This document shows, one piece after another, positions 16,084 to 26,329 of a DNA stretch of 64,000 nucleotides. Source of the stretch: Sphingobium fluviale (GTDB taxonomy: Bacteria; Pseudomonadota; Alphaproteobacteria; Sphingomonadales; Sphingomonadaceae); the NCBI RefSeq assembly GCF_004122115.1, contig NZ_SBKP01000002.1:148501-212500 (forward strand). Direction: 5' to 3'. Position numbers and translations under genes: made by a program. How positions within the stretch are numbered: the stretch's first letter is position 1; each line of letters opens with the position of its first letter. The notes below the pieces were generated by a model. The model saw nothing but the letters and a program-made list of their open reading frames with translations. It ran no database searches and was not told where the DNA came from.

Positions 16084-17289
16084 ATGAACCAGAACAGTCC
16101 CGCGCTTCTTCGCCGCCTCCGCTCGCTCCTTTCCTTGCTGCCCGGTCTGGCCATGGCTGGGCCATGGGGTGGAAAACCCGGCGGCGCTCCCGAAGGGGAA
16201 GATGGCGCATCCGGCGAGGGCGCGAGTGGCGGAGCGTCATCTGGCGGCCCTCGCAATCCCTGGACCCAGCCGCCACGCGGTGGGCAGGGTGCTGGCGGCC
16301 CTTCCGGGGGCGGAGCGCGTCCTTCCTTGATCGAGGATCTGTTGCGGCGCGGGCGCGAGAGCCTTGGCGGCGGCGGCAATGGCGGGGCGCCGGGCGGCGG
16401 AGGCGGAGGCTTTGCCAGCGGCGGCAATCCGCGGACGCTATGGCCCATTGCGCTCGGCATCGTTGCGGTGATGTGGGTGGTGCTTACCAGCTTTCATCGT
16501 GTCGGCCCGCAGGAGCGCGCAGTGGTGCTGTTCCTCGGCAGCTACAGCCGCTCAATGACGCCGGGCATAGGCCTCACCTTGCCCGCCCCGTTTGAAACGG
16601 TCGAGACGGTCGATGTCGAGGAAATCCGCACGGTCGATATCGGCTCGGTTTCCGGCGAGGGCCAAAATCTGGTGCTGACAGGCGATCAGAACATCATCGA
16701 CCTTGCTTATTCGGTCCGCTGGAACATCCGCGACCCGGAGCTGTACCTGTTCGAGCTGAAGGACCCGGACGCCACTGTGCAGGAGGTTGCGGAGACAGCG
16801 ATGCGCGCCGTGCTGGCGACAATCTCGCTCAACGAGGCGCTGGGCGCAGGGCGCACCGGCATTGAGCAGCAAGTGGCTCTAAAAATGCAGGAAATACTGG
16901 ATGGCTATCGCTCTGGCATCCGTATTCAGGGTATAGCAATCAAGCAGGCTGACCCGCCGAATGAAGTGAATGACGCGTTCAAGGAGGTGTCCGCCGCGAA
17001 GCAGGACGCTACCACATACGTCAATCAGGCGACTGCCTATGCGCAGCAGCTGAGCGCGCGCGCGCAGGGTGAGGCTGCGGCTTTCGACAAGGTGTATGCG
17101 CAATACAAGCTTTCTCCCGAAGTGACCCGGCGGCGCATGTATTATGAGACGATGGAGGCGATTCTTGCCGATACGGACAAAACTATTGTCGAGGCGAACA
17201 ATGTGATGCCCTATCTCCCGTTGCCAGAAATCAAGCGCAAGTCCAGAGACAGCGCAGCAAACACCACCACTGTTGAGGGGGTCCGCTGA
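16084..17289 (+). CDS. hflK: HflK subunit of the HflKC regulator of FtsH
   Basis: The 401-residue protein has a long glycine/proline-rich N-terminal segment (about 1-115), one membrane helix (LWPIALGIVAVMWVVLTSF), then an SPFH/band-7 domain beginning RVGPQERAVVLFLGSYSRSM. The C-terminal part carries the helix-rich AQGEAAAFDKVYAQYKLSPE. HflK and HflC form a large periplasmic cage around FtsH and restrain degradation of membrane proteins. The hflC start overlaps its stop by one base (TGATG), so the pair is translationally coupled. Confidence 0.93.
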   Translation: MNQNSPALLRRLRSLLSLLPGLAMAGPWGGKPGGAPEGEDGASGEGASGGASSGGPRNPWTQPPRGGQGAGGPSGGGARPSLIEDLLRRGRESLGGGGNGGAPGGGGGGFASGGNPRTLWPIALGIVAVMWVVLTSFHRVGPQERAVVLFLGSYSRSMTPGIGLTLPAPFETVETVDVEEIRTVDIGSVSGEGQNLVLTGDQNIIDLAYSVRWNIRDPELYLFELKDPDATVQEVAETAMRAVLATISLNEALGAGRTGIEQQVALKMQEILDGYRSGIRIQGIAIKQADPPNEVNDAFKEVSAAKQDATTYVNQATAYAQQLSARAQGEAAAFDKVYAQYKLSPEVTRRRMYYETMEAILADTDKTIVEANNVMPYLPLPEIKRKSRDSAANTTTVEGVR

Positions 17290-18134
17290 TGGAACGCGTC
17301 CTCCGTAACCCGGTTTTGGCCGCGCTCGCGGCGCTCGGCTTCCTCATATTGCTCGGCAGCACCGTCTCGATCGTGCCAGAGACCCAGCAAGGCGTGATCG
17401 TGCGATTCGGCCAGCCGGTGCGCATCCTCAATAGCTATAACCCAAAGGAGCGCTTTGGCGAAACCGGCGCGGGTCTTGCTGTGCGGGTTCCCTTCGCCGA
17501 GCAAGTGGTATGGATCGACAAGCGCATCCAGTCAGTCAAGATGGAGCGGCAACAGGTGTTGTCCACCGATCAGCTGCGGCTTCAGGTCGATGCCTATGCC
17601 CGCTATCGCATCACGAACCCGCTACGCATGTATGTGGCTGCAGGCAGTGAGCAGAATGTCGAGGAGGCCTTGCGCCCGATCCTCGGCTCTGCGCTGCGCA
17701 ATGAACTGGGCAAGCGGCCTTTTGCGGCGCTCCTGTCGCCGGAGCGCGGGCAGGTGATGAACAATATTCGCGCGGGGCTTAACCGCGTGGCGCGGCAATA
17801 TGGCGCCGAGGTGATCGACGTGCGGATCAAGCGGGCGGACCTGCCCGATGGCACACCATTGCAGAGCGCGTTTCAGCGCATGCGCACCGCGCGCCAACAG
17901 GAGGCGCTCACTATCCGCGCCCAAGGCGAGAAGCAGGCGCAGATCATCCGCGCCGAGGCCGATGCCCAGGCAGCACAGGTCTATGCCGCCAGCTTTGGCA
18001 AAGATCCGCAATTCTATGACTTTTATCGCGCAATGCAGGCATATCGTCGCACGTTCAATCCGCAGAACGACGGACAGACCAGCGTCATTCTGTCACCCGA
18101 CAATGACTTCCTGCGGGAGTTTCGCGGGCGATAG
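17289..18134 (+). CDS. hflC: HflC subunit of the HflKC regulator of FtsH
   Basis: The 281-residue protein starts with a membrane helix (AALAALGFLILLGSTVSIV), followed by the SPFH domain (ETQQGVIVRFGQPVRIL, VRVPFAEQVVWIDKRIQSV). HflC signatures include YARYRITNPLRMYVA, IKRADLP and MRTARQQEA. The C-terminal end reads FLREFRGR. It partners HflK in the inner membrane. The DegP-like protease gene follows on the same strand after 115 bases, which places three quality-control genes together. Confidence 0.94.
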   Translation: MERVLRNPVLAALAALGFLILLGSTVSIVPETQQGVIVRFGQPVRILNSYNPKERFGETGAGLAVRVPFAEQVVWIDKRIQSVKMERQQVLSTDQLRLQVDAYARYRITNPLRMYVAAGSEQNVEEALRPILGSALRNELGKRPFAALLSPERGQVMNNIRAGLNRVARQYGAEVIDVRIKRADLPDGTPLQSAFQRMRTARQQEALTIRAQGEKQAQIIRAEADAQAAQVYAASFGKDPQFYDFYRAMQAYRRTFNPQNDGQTSVILSPDNDFLREFRGR

Positions 18135-18249
18135 CGCCCCTGCGGTCGCGGCTTATTCAATTCCGGTTCAGGCGGGTGTTGGCATCCATCTGGGCATTGT
18201 TTAGGGCAGGCCACGCCTGCGCCATTGAGTGTATGAGAGGAAGTGTGTT

Positions 18250-19779
18250 TTGCGCTACGTCTATGGTTTGACCGCCGCTCTGCTGCTTGGCGGCACCGCC
18301 ATCGCCATCAGTTCGCATGAACCTCTGGATGCGCAGCCCCCCCAGAACGAAGGTATACAGACCCCCGTTGCGCCGGGTGGCGCTCCGGCCAGCTTTGCCG
18401 ACATGGTGGAGCGACTTCAGCCCGCTGTCGTCAATATTTCCACCCGCCAGCGTGTGCAGGCGCGCCGCAACCCGCTGGATGATCTGTTCGGCAATCTGCT
18501 CGGCGGGCCGGGCGGTGCGGACAGGCCGCAGATTCAGGAGGGCACGTCGCTCGGCGCGGGCTTCCTGATCTCGGCGGATGGCTATATCGTAACCAACAGC
18601 CACGTCGTCTCGCCGGGTGGGCCGAACGCCACAGTAGAGGCGATCACTGTGACGATGAACGACCACACGGAATATGCCGCCGAGCTGGTGGGGCGCGATG
18701 AAGTGGCCGATCTCGCGGTGCTCAAGATCAAGACCAGCAAGCCTATGCCCTATGTGCGTTTTGGCACCACCAAGAGCGCGCGCGTGGGCGATTGGGTGAT
18801 CGTGATCGGCCAGCCTTTGGGCCTCGAAGGCACGGTGACGACCGGCATTATTTCCAACATCGCGCGCACCACCGGCTCCGGCTCGCCCTATGACCGCTTC
18901 ATCCAGACCGATGCCTCGATCAATCAGGGTAATTCGGGTGGGCCGATGTTTGACCTCAAGGGCAATGTGCTGGGCGTCAACACCTGGATCGCATCGCCCA
19001 ATGGCGGCAATATCGGTCTCGGCTTCGCCATTCCGGGAGAGATCGCGCGGCCCATCGTCGAAAAGCTTATGCGCGGAGAGAAGATCGAGCGCGGATATAT
19101 CGGCATCGGCTATTCCCAGATCAACGACAAGCTGGCGCGCGCGCTGGGCGTAGACAAGAACCACGGCGTGTTCGTCAATGCGGTGCCCAGCGATGGCCCG
19201 GCAGGGCGCGCAGGCATACAACCGCGAGACGTGATCCTGAGCGTGGGCGGCAAGGATGTGAACATCGACAATCCGCTTTCGGTGATCGTGGCGGACCTCC
19301 AGATTGGCAAGCCGGTCCCAGTAGAGCTGATCCGCGATGGCAAACGCCGCACCGTTTCCGTGACGCTGGGCCGGCGCCCCAGCGAGAAGGAGCTTTCCGG
19401 GGGATTCTTGCCGGATGACGAACCGCAGGCCGCCCCGTCAACGCCACAGCAAAGCTATGTGCCGCGCTATCCCAATGAAAATGGCATTGGCCTTGCGCTG
19501 CTGGAGATCAACCCGGCGATCCGTCGCCAGCTTGGCCTTGACGACAGTGTGGAGGGTGTCGTCGTCAATGGCGTCAACCCGCAGAGCGACGCCGCAATTG
19601 TCGGCATCCAGCGGGGTGACATGATCCTTGAGGTCGATGGCCGCAAGGTGCGCACCGCCGCCGACGTGAAGGGGGCGGTCGCCGCTGCCCGCACGGCAGG
19701 CAAGAGCGCGGTTCTGTTGCTCATCGCCCGCCCCAGCGCGCGGTTCCGTGGCTATGTACCGGTCGAACTGACGAAATAA
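18250..19779 (+). CDS. degP: Periplasmic Do/DegP-family serine protease
   Basis: The 509-residue protein has an N-terminal membrane/signal segment (YVYGLTAALLLGGTAIAI) and a trypsin-like domain with His in NSHVV, Asp in EVADLAVLKIK and the active Ser in NQGNSGGPMF. Two PDZ domains follow (about 285-375 and 410-505). It degrades or refolds misfolded envelope proteins. A TTG start at 18250 is chosen: GAGAGGAAG lies seven bases before it. The upstream GTG at 18229 has no such site. The family and layout match DegP/HtrA; which paralogue it is cannot be decided here. Confidence 0.93.
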   Translation: MRYVYGLTAALLLGGTAIAISSHEPLDAQPPQNEGIQTPVAPGGAPASFADMVERLQPAVVNISTRQRVQARRNPLDDLFGNLLGGPGGADRPQIQEGTSLGAGFLISADGYIVTNSHVVSPGGPNATVEAITVTMNDHTEYAAELVGRDEVADLAVLKIKTSKPMPYVRFGTTKSARVGDWVIVIGQPLGLEGTVTTGIISNIARTTGSGSPYDRFIQTDASINQGNSGGPMFDLKGNVLGVNTWIASPNGGNIGLGFAIPGEIARPIVEKLMRGEKIERGYIGIGYSQINDKLARALGVDKNHGVFVNAVPSDGPAGRAGIQPRDVILSVGGKDVNIDNPLSVIVADLQIGKPVPVELIRDGKRRTVSVTLGRRPSEKELSGGFLPDDEPQAAPSTPQQSYVPRYPNENGIGLALLEINPAIRRQLGLDDSVEGVVVNGVNPQSDAAIVGIQRGDMILEVDGRKVRTAADVKGAVAAARTAGKSAVLLLIARPSARFRGYVPVELTK

Positions 19780-19794
19780 AGTAAACTCTGACTG

Positions 19795-19835
19795 GCGCCC
19801 GTCACCTCGCTCTTTCCAGCGGCGGTGACGGGCGC
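19795..19835. repeat. Perfect 12-bp inverted repeat between degP and the HerA-like gene
   Basis: GCGCCCGTCACC (19795-19806) and GGTGACGGGCGC (19824-19835) enclose 17 bases. No T-run follows, so it is not a standard terminator. It could be a processing or attenuation hairpin, or an intergenic repeat. Confidence 0.6.
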
Positions 19836-19871
19836 TATGCCATGGGCGAACCTGAAACTGGGGAGCCTTTC

Positions 19872-21488
19872 ATGAGTGACGGCATTTTCATCGGCGCGGC
19901 GGGTGGGCAGCCGCAGGCGCTCAACCTGAGGCGCGCCAACCGGCATGGCCTGATTGCGGGCGCGACCGGCACCGGCAAGACCGTGACGCTACAGGGTATC
20001 GCCGAAAGCTTCTCCCGCCTCGGCGTACCGGTGTTCATGGCCGATGTGAAGGGCGACCTTGCGGGAATAGCCATGCCCGGCTCGCCCACCTTCAAAAACG
20101 CAGACAAGCTGGAGGCGCGGGCCAAGGAGATCGGCATGGCGGACTATGCCTATGCCGACAACCCGGTGATCTTCTGGGATCTTTACGGGCAACAGGGCCA
20201 CCCGATCCGCACGACTGTCTCCGAGATGGGGCCGCTGCTGCTCGCGCGCCTCATGGATTTGAACGAGACGCAGGAAGGCGTACTCAACATTGCCTTCCGC
20301 TATGCTGACGAGGAAGGGCTGCTGTTGCTCGACCTCGGTGATCTGCAGGCGATGCTGGCCTATTGCGCGGAAAATGCGGACATGCTCTCCGCCAAATATG
20401 GCAATGTGACCAAGGCGAGCGTGGGGACCATCCAGCGGCAGTTGCTGAGTCTCGACAGCCAGGGCGGCGCGGCGTTTTTTGGCGAGCCGGCGCTCGATAT
20501 CCATGACTTTCTCCACGTGGATGATAAGGGGCGCGGGTTTATCAATGTGCTGGCGGCGGACCGGCTGATGCAGAGTCCCAAGCTCTATTCCACCTTCCTG
20601 CTCTGGCTACTTTCCGAGCTTTTTCAAGTACTTCCGGAAGTCGGCGACCCTGAAAAGCCCAAGCTCGTCTTCTTCTTTGACGAAGCGCATCTGCTGTTCG
20701 ATGACGCGCCCAAGGCATTGACCGACAAGATCGAACAGGTGGTGCGCCTGATCCGTTCCAAGGGCGTGGGCGTCTATTTCGTGACGCAGAACCCGATCGA
20801 TATTCCCGAAGAGGTGGCGGGCCAGCTCGGCAACCGGGTGCAGCATGCGTTGCGCGCCTTCACCCCGCGCGACCAGAAGGCGATCAAGGCGGCGGCGGAG
20901 ACATTTCGCATCAACCCGGACCTCGATGTCGAAACCGCGATCACGGAACTGAAGGTCGGCGAGGCGCTCGTCTCGCTGTTGCAGGAAGACGGCAGCCCCA
21001 GCATCGTGCAACGCACGCTGATCGCGCCGCCGCGCTCGCGCCTCGGCCCGCTCGATGCCAAGGAGCGCGCGATCATCCGCTCTGTCTCGCCGGTTGACGG
21101 CAAATATGACATGGCGGTGGACCGGGAGAGCGCGGAGGAAATCCTCGCCGCGCGGGGGCGGGCCGCCGCCGCAGCGGCCGAGGCGGAAAAGGCGCAGGCT
21201 GAGGCTGACAAGCAAGCCGCCGCGCAGGCCAAGATTGATGCGAGGCAGCGCGAGGCGGAGCTGAAAGCACAGGCCCGCGCCGATGCCGCCGCCGCGCGCG
21301 AGGCAGCCAAGCCGAGCAATTTCGACCGCGCCGTGCAATCCGCCACTCGTTCGGTCGGCTCGTCACTCGGCCGTCAGGTCGCGAACGAGATCGGCAAGGC
21401 CGTGTTGGGCGGCTCGTCGCGCAAGTCGTCGGGCGGTGGCCTGATTGGCGGGCTGGTGCGCGGCGTGCTGGGCGGCCTGTTCAAATAA
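19872..21488 (+). CDS. HerA-like helicase/ATPase (DUF853 family)
   Basis: The 538-residue protein has Walker [14 protein letters not shown] (about residue 36), [13 protein letters not shown], the Walker B-like [15 protein letters not shown] and an arginine-bearing segment [17 protein letters not shown]. The C-terminal 100 residues form an alanine/glutamate-rich coiled coil, then a glycine-rich tail. DUF853 proteins belong to the HerA/FtsK ATPase group; their role in most bacteria is unclear, and no NurA nuclease or defence gene is nearby. ATG 19872 is chosen because GGGAG precedes it by six bases and the family start (MSDGIFIG) fits. Confidence 0.88.
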   Translation: MSDGIFIGAAGGQPQALNLRRANRHGLIAGATGTGKTVTLQGIAESFSRLGVPVFMADVKGDLAGIAMPGSPTFKNADKLEARAKEIGMADYAYADNPVIFWDLYGQQGHPIRTTVSEMGPLLLARLMDLNETQEGVLNIAFRYADEEGLLLLDLGDLQAMLAYCAENADMLSAKYGNVTKASVGTIQRQLLSLDSQGGAAFFGEPALDIHDFLHVDDKGRGFINVLAADRLMQSPKLYSTFLLWLLSELFQVLPEVGDPEKPKLVFFFDEAHLLFDDAPKALTDKIEQVVRLIRSKGVGVYFVTQNPIDIPEEVAGQLGNRVQHALRAFTPRDQKAIKAAAETFRINPDLDVETAITELKVGEALVSLLQEDGSPSIVQRTLIAPPRSRLGPLDAKERAIIRSVSPVDGKYDMAVDRESAEEILAARGRAAAAAAEAEKAQAEADKQAAAQAKIDARQREAELKAQARADAAAAREAAKPSNFDRAVQSATRSVGSSLGRQVANEIGKAVLGGSSRKSSGGGLIGGLVRGVLGGLFK

Positions 21489-21490
21489 AG

Positions 21491-21519
21491 GGGAGGGGGC
21501 GCGGGATGCGCCCCCTCCC
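21491..21519. terminator. Hairpin between convergent HerA-like and TonB genes
   Basis: GGGAGGGGGCGC and GCGCCCCCTCCC form a perfect 12-bp stem around GGGAT. The T-run is poor (TT), but the position between convergent genes suits a bidirectional terminator. Confidence 0.6.
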
Positions 21520-21526
21520 TTCCCGC

Positions 21527-22207
21527 TCAGAGGTCGCTCAGACGGAAGCGCACTGTCATCACCCGCTCGCTCGACACGGCAACGCCATCGCGCGTGGCGG
21601 GCCTGAAGCGCCAGCGCTCCAGCGCCTGTTCACGCGTCGCCTTCCAGAAGGCGCTGTCGCTGGTATCGACCAACTCCACCGTCTCGACTCTGCCCGCCGC
21701 CGATATGTGTATGCGGACGGTGGCATAGCCCTCGATCTGCGCACGGATCATGGCTGGAGGATAATCGGGCTGGAAATCGCGCAGGCGCTTCGGGTCCGGC
21801 ATGGCGGAGACGAACACGGGCTGATGCGTAACCGGCCCGGTTCCGGTAGAGACGCCAGTTCCGCCGCCCTTATCCGGCCCTGTGGGGCCTGATTCTTCGG
21901 TATATTGGGTGGGGTCCAGCGGTGGGGTTTGCGGCTCGGCGGTTTGCTGCTGGTTACGTGCGCGCTGCAAGGGCTGGCGCTTCTCTGGCCGATATATTTG
22001 CTCCGGCGGCGGCTTGGCGGCGGGAATATTTTTGACCCAGATAATGTTGGGGATAACCTTGGGTATCGTCCCCGGCGGGAGCATCCATATCACCCCCCCA
22101 ACCGCGACATGCACCGCGATTGTCGCGCCTATGGCAAGGGGCGAGGCCCGGTTGCCCGTATATCCACTTCCGATTGTGCGATTGTTGTTCAGGATCCACT
22201 GCATCAT
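21527..22207 (-). CDS. TonB-family energy transducer
   Basis: From the ATG at 22207 the protein has 226 residues: a short cytoplasmic N-terminus, one membrane helix (LAIGATIAVHVAVGGVIWML), a proline-rich periplasmic spacer (about 65-135) and a C-terminal TonB domain (YPPAMIRAQIEGYATVRIHI, VELVDTSDSAFWKATREQAL, WRFRPATRDG). TonB carries proton-motive force from ExbBD to outer membrane receptors. AGGAGGAGG lies just before the start. The gene follows the M23 lipoprotein gene on the same strand. ExbB and ExbD are not encoded nearby. Confidence 0.92.
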   Translation of the reverse strand: MMQWILNNNRTIGSGYTGNRASPLAIGATIAVHVAVGGVIWMLPPGTIPKVIPNIIWVKNIPAAKPPPEQIYRPEKRQPLQRARNQQQTAEPQTPPLDPTQYTEESGPTGPDKGGGTGVSTGTGPVTHQPVFVSAMPDPKRLRDFQPDYPPAMIRAQIEGYATVRIHISAAGRVETVELVDTSDSAFWKATREQALERWRFRPATRDGVAVSSERVMTVRFRLSDL

Positions 22208-22306
22208 GCATCCTCCTCCTGTGGCCTGCACAGGATCGCGCAGGATCCACAAAGGAGATGATATCACATTCACCACCGGGTCCAAAGCGATATATCGGGC
22301 GTGATG

Positions 22307-23194
22307 TTATGGGACCGGGCCGTCCGACGGGACAAGGGTCTGCGGATCTATCCGGGCGTCGTGCCATTTCATGCCCCAGTGCAGGTGCGGCCCGCTGGTG
22401 CGCCCGGTCGCGCCGATGGTGCCCAGCACCTGGCCCTGCCGCACGATATCGCCTTCCTTCACGGCGAGGCTTGCGCAATGCAGGAATGCGCTGGAGAGCC
22501 CCATGCCGTGATCGACGATCAGCAAATGCCCCTCCAGCGTGAAGGGCGCATCCGCAGCGGCGAGCACAACCACCCCGTCGGCAGGCGCGACGAAGGGCGT
22601 ACCAGTGGGCGCCGCGACATCCACCCCGTTGTGATAGCTGCCCGGCGTTCCGCGATAGACACGCTGTGAGCCGAATATGCCGGAGATACGCCCCTTGGCG
22701 GGCCAGAGGAACGCCTGCCGCCAGCCTTCGGATACAGGCATCAGTGCGCGCGCAGCGGCAATGCGCGCCAGCTCGGCGGGCCTGCGCGCCTGGAACTCGG
22801 CGCTTGGCACATTGGCGGTGGGCGAGGCGTTGACATGCTCGATCCGCCAGTCGCCCTGCGCTACCGCTAACGTGTGGGCGAGGCGCGCGCCATCATCCAG
22901 CTCTGCCGCCAGCAGGGCGTTGGGCGCGGCGTCCCGGTCAAACGCGATCAGGAAACGGCCGTCGGGCGCCAATATGATCGGCTGGCCATTTAGCGTAACG
23001 GCGCGCGCGTGGGATGGCGCATAGCCATAGATCGCGCCGCCTTGCCGCGCCGTGCCTTCCAGCACGAAGTCGGGGCGGGCAGGTGGCGTCTTGGCAGGAG
23101 CGGGTGGCGGGGCAGGCGCAGGTTTAGGCGCGGGCGCGCTGACGCAGGCGCTCAGCACCAGCGCGCTGAGCAGGGCGGGGAAAAGCCGCGTCAT
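22307..23194 (-). CDS. M23-family peptidoglycan metallopeptidase, lipoprotein
   Basis: The 295-residue protein begins with a lipoprotein signal with lipobox LVLSAC, followed by a proline/alanine-rich spacer. The LytM/M23 domain contains YHNGVDVAAPTGTPFVAPADG (first zinc His and Asp), LLIVDHGMGLSSAFLHC and GPHLHWGMKW (HxH). Such enzymes cleave peptide cross-links in the cell wall or activate amidases. The upstream longer frame (to 23293) is rejected because the signal peptide starts at 23194. It lies six bases after the DUF2093 gene and probably shares its transcript. Confidence 0.92.
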   Translation of the reverse strand: MTRLFPALLSALVLSACVSAPAPKPAPAPPPAPAKTPPARPDFVLEGTARQGGAIYGYAPSHARAVTLNGQPIILAPDGRFLIAFDRDAAPNALLAAELDDGARLAHTLAVAQGDWRIEHVNASPTANVPSAEFQARRPAELARIAAARALMPVSEGWRQAFLWPAKGRISGIFGSQRVYRGTPGSYHNGVDVAAPTGTPFVAPADGVVVLAAADAPFTLEGHLLIVDHGMGLSSAFLHCASLAVKEGDIVRQGQVLGTIGATGRTSGPHLHWGMKWHDARIDPQTLVPSDGPVP

Positions 23195-23199
23195 ATCAT

Positions 23200-23424
23200 T
23201 CAGGCGGGCAGCCCTTGCTCCTTGCGCCAGCGCACCTCGGCTTGGGTGGATGCGGCGGCATCGACATAGGCCTCCTGCCGCACGATCGACCAATAGCGCA
23301 GATCATCGAGCGGGATGCGCGCGCCAGTGACCGCGCACAGCACATAATCTCCGGGGCTGAGCACCCGAAAGCTGTAGGGCATGTAATGCAGCTTTGCGGG
23401 CTGGTCCTTGCCTTGCATCAGCAT
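23200..23424 (-). CDS. DUF2093 small protein
   Basis: A 74-residue protein with the DUF2093 core: AKLHYMPYSFRVLSPGDYVL, then CAVTGARIPLDDLRYWS, VRQEAYVDA and a charged tail. The function is unknown. The family is restricted mainly to alphaproteobacteria and often sits next to xseA. Its start overlaps the xseA stop (TGATG), which implies coupled translation. A second ATG two codons later is also possible. Confidence 0.88.
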   Translation of the reverse strand: MLMQGKDQPAKLHYMPYSFRVLSPGDYVLCAVTGARIPLDDLRYWSIVRQEAYVDAAASTQAEVRWRKEQGLPA

Positions 23425-24932
23425 CAGTCGTCTTTCTCTTGGTCCGCGCCGAACAAATCCTGCTGCACGGTTGCGGATGGGGCGCGCGCGGGTTTGCGCG
23501 CCAGCTTCTGCGGCGATGATAACCGGGAAGTGGCAGCGGACTCAAGCCCGTCCTCGCCCAGCGTGGCAACATCAAGCGCGCCGTCATGGAAGGTGAGGCG
23601 CATTGCCCCCGCCGCCTGCGCCGCCGACGCCGAGGTCAACACCCGCTCACCCACGCTCACCAGCGCAAAGCCTTTGGACAATGGCCGACGCGGATCGAGC
23701 GAGAGCGCGAGCCGCCACGTACCCTCCAGACGCTCACGCCGCTGCGCGATGCCGCGCGTGACGAGATCGGGCCGCAGACGCACGACATCGAGCCGGGCGC
23801 GCTCCCTCGTGATCCGCTGATGCAGCAGGGCCGGACGCAGCGCGCCGCCCGCCTCGGACAGATGCCTCCAGGCGAGCGTCACGCGCTGCTTCAGCCCCCT
23901 TCCCAGCCGCTCGCCCAGATCATCGGCGCGCTGGCGCTGGGTGGCGAGCAAGGCCTCAGGCGTTGGCAGCAGCCGCGCGGTCATGGCGAGCCGCTCGCGC
24001 CGCAGCTCCAGCCCACGCCGCATCGCCCTGCCGCCGCGCAGGCCAAGCTCCGTTAGCCCCGCTATCAGCTCCGCACGCACCGGCACCGCCATCTCGGCGG
24101 CGGCGGTTGGGGTGGGGGCGCGCACATCCGCCGCATAGTCGCACAGGGTCGTGTCCGTCTCGTGCCCCACGGCGGAGATGATGGGGATGGTACAGTCCGC
24201 CACCGCGCGCACGACGGCTTCCTCGTTGAACGCCCACAGATCCTCGATTGAGCCGCCACCGCGCGCAACGATGACGAGATCGGGCCGGGGGACAGGCCCG
24301 CCCGGCGCCATCGCGCTGAAGCCGCGCACCGCAGCCGCCACTTGCGCCGCCGCGCCCTCGCCCTGCACCAGCACGGGCCACAGCAGCACATGGGTGGGGC
24401 AGCGATCCGCCAGTCGATGCAATATGTCGCGGATCACCGCGCCCGTGGGCGAGGTGACAACGCCGATCACGCGCGGCAGATAGGGCAGGCGCTTCTTGCG
24501 CTCCGGCGCGAACAACCCCTCGGCGGCAAGCTGCTTCTTCAGCCGTTCGAGCAGCTGCATCAGCGCGCCTTCGCCCGCCAGCTCCATCCGCTCGATCACG
24601 ATCTGATAGCTGGAGCGCCCAGGATAGGTGGTGAGCTTGCCGGTGACGACCACCTCGATCCCGTCCTGCGGCATAAAGCCAAGCCGCCCGGCCACGCCCT
24701 TCCAGATGATGCCGTCTATCCGCGCGCTGTCATCCTTGAGGCTGAGGTAGATGTGGCCCGAGGCTGCTCGCTTGTAGCCCGATATTTCACCGCGCAGGCG
24801 CACATGGCCAAAGCGGTCCTCCACCGTGCGTTTCAGCTGCGCCGACAATTCGGACACGGAGAGCGCAGGCGCGTTGTCCCCCGCGCGCTCTTGCGCTAAC
24901 AGGCGGCCCGACGCATCGAAGGCGGCATCCAT
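23424..24932 (-). CDS. xseA: Exodeoxyribonuclease VII large subunit
   Basis: The protein has 502 residues: an N-terminal OB-fold ([27 protein letters not shown] as two segments; [20 protein letters not shown]), then the catalytic region ([62 protein letters not shown]) and a helical C-terminus. With XseB it degrades single-stranded DNA. The start at 24932 ([10 protein letters not shown]) is chosen because GGAAGAAGA stands directly before it; ATGs at 24950 and 24965 are alternatives. The purD gene starts only 25 bases away in the other direction. xseB is not seen here. Confidence 0.93.
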   Translation of the reverse strand: MDAAFDASGRLLAQERAGDNAPALSVSELSAQLKRTVEDRFGHVRLRGEISGYKRAASGHIYLSLKDDSARIDGIIWKGVAGRLGFMPQDGIEVVVTGKLTTYPGRSSYQIVIERMELAGEGALMQLLERLKKQLAAEGLFAPERKKRLPYLPRVIGVVTSPTGAVIRDILHRLADRCPTHVLLWPVLVQGEGAAAQVAAAVRGFSAMAPGGPVPRPDLVIVARGGGSIEDLWAFNEEAVVRAVADCTIPIISAVGHETDTTLCDYAADVRAPTPTAAAEMAVPVRAELIAGLTELGLRGGRAMRRGLELRRERLAMTARLLPTPEALLATQRQRADDLGERLGRGLKQRVTLAWRHLSEAGGALRPALLHQRITRERARLDVVRLRPDLVTRGIAQRRERLEGTWRLALSLDPRRPLSKGFALVSVGERVLTSASAAQAAGAMRLTFHDGALDVATLGEDGLESAATSRLSSPQKLARKPARAPSATVQQDLFGADQEKDD

Positions 24933-24957
24933 TTCTTCTTCCGGGGGCATTATCGGT

Positions 24958-26247
24958 ATGAACATCCTGTTGCTGGGTTCGGGCGGACGCGAACATGCCC
25001 TTAGCTGGAAGCTGGCGCAATCGCCCACATGCGAAAAACTGTTCGCCGCGCCGGGCAACCCCGGCATCGCCGAGTGCGCCACGCTGGTAAAGCTCGATGC
25101 GACGGATCATGATGCGGTGGCGGCGTTCTGTGCGGTGCAGGCGATTGATCTGGTGGTGATCGGCCCGGAAGCGCCGCTGGTCGATGGGCTGGCGGACGCC
25201 CTGCGCGCCGCTGGCGTCGCTGTGTTCGGGCCGAACAAGGCGGCGGCGCAACTGGAAGGGTCCAAGGGCTTCACCAAGGATTTGTGCGCGCGGGCGAACA
25301 TACCGACTGCGGGTTATGTGCGCACTACGTCGCTGGAACAGGCGCGCGCAGCTTTGCCGCGCTTTAGCCTGCCGGTCGTCATCAAGGCGGATGGGCTGGC
25401 TGCGGGCAAGGGCGTGATCATCGCGGAGACGCATAACCAAGCGGACGAAGCGCTTGTCGATATGTTCTCCGGCAGCTTCGGCGCGGCGGGGGCAGAGGTG
25501 GTGCTGGAAGAGTTCATGACGGGCGAGGAGGCGAGCTTTTTCGCGCTGACCGACGGCACGGATATTCTCGCTTTCGGCAGCGCGCAGGATCACAAGCGCG
25601 TGGGCGATGGCGACACCGGCCCCAATACCGGCGGCATGGGCGCCTATTCGCCCGCGCGGGTGCTGACGCCGGAGTTGGAGCGGGAGGCGATGGAGCGGAT
25701 CATCCGCCCCACGGTCGATACGATGCGCGCCGAGGGCATGCCCTATAGTGGGGTGCTCTATGCCGGGCTGATGCTCACGCCGGAAGGGCCGAAACTGGTC
25801 GAATATAATGCCCGCTTTGGCGACCCGGAGTGCCAGGTGCTGATGATGCGGCTGGAGGAGGATCTGGCCGAATTGCTGATGGATGTGGCGACGGGCAGGC
25901 TGGGCGAGCGCGGCGCGGTAACGATGGCGGAGGACTGTGCGCTCACGGTGGTGATGGCGGCAAAGGGCTATCCCGGCACGCCGGACAAGGGCGGCGCAAT
26001 ATCCGGCATCGATGCCGCCGAAGGGACAGCGCCCGGCATCAAGGTCTTTCATGCGGGCACGGCGCTTGCAGACGGCGCGCTGGTGGCGAGCGGCGGGCGC
26101 GTGCTTAACGTCACCGCGCTGGGGGCCAGCATCGCGCAGGCGCAGGTGCGCGCCTATGCGGCGGTGGACGCTCTGTCCTTTCCGTCGGGCTTTTGCCGCC
26201 GCGATATCGGATGGAGAGAGGTGGAACGCGAGCAGGACGCCGCGTAA
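24958..26247 (+). CDS. purD: Phosphoribosylamine-glycine ligase
   Basis: The 429-residue enzyme joins glycine to phosphoribosylamine with ATP in the second step of purine synthesis. Signatures are [19 protein letters not shown] at the N-terminus, [12 protein letters not shown], the ATP-grasp loop [23 protein letters not shown] and [11 protein letters not shown], the PurD signature. The ATG at 24958 gives the conserved N-terminus; the in-frame extension upstream lies within xseA and is not meaningful. It is divergent from xseA with 25 bases between the starts. Confidence 0.96.
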   Translation: MNILLLGSGGREHALSWKLAQSPTCEKLFAAPGNPGIAECATLVKLDATDHDAVAAFCAVQAIDLVVIGPEAPLVDGLADALRAAGVAVFGPNKAAAQLEGSKGFTKDLCARANIPTAGYVRTTSLEQARAALPRFSLPVVIKADGLAAGKGVIIAETHNQADEALVDMFSGSFGAAGAEVVLEEFMTGEEASFFALTDGTDILAFGSAQDHKRVGDGDTGPNTGGMGAYSPARVLTPELEREAMERIIRPTVDTMRAEGMPYSGVLYAGLMLTPEGPKLVEYNARFGDPECQVLMMRLEEDLAELLMDVATGRLGERGAVTMAEDCALTVVMAAKGYPGTPDKGGAISGIDAAEGTAPGIKVFHAGTALADGALVASGGRVLNVTALGASIAQAQVRAYAAVDALSFPSGFCRRDIGWREVEREQDAA

Positions 26248-26329
26248 CACGTACAACTGGCGTTCATCTGGTCTGTTCGATAAGCTGGCGCACGGCGAAA
26301 CGCCGCCTGCCGATCGGAAGGATGGACCG

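Noticed and set aside
19872..21488. HerA-NurA or HerA-based defence system
   Set aside because: No nuclease, SIR2 or other defence gene is next to it; the neighbours are degP and tonB.
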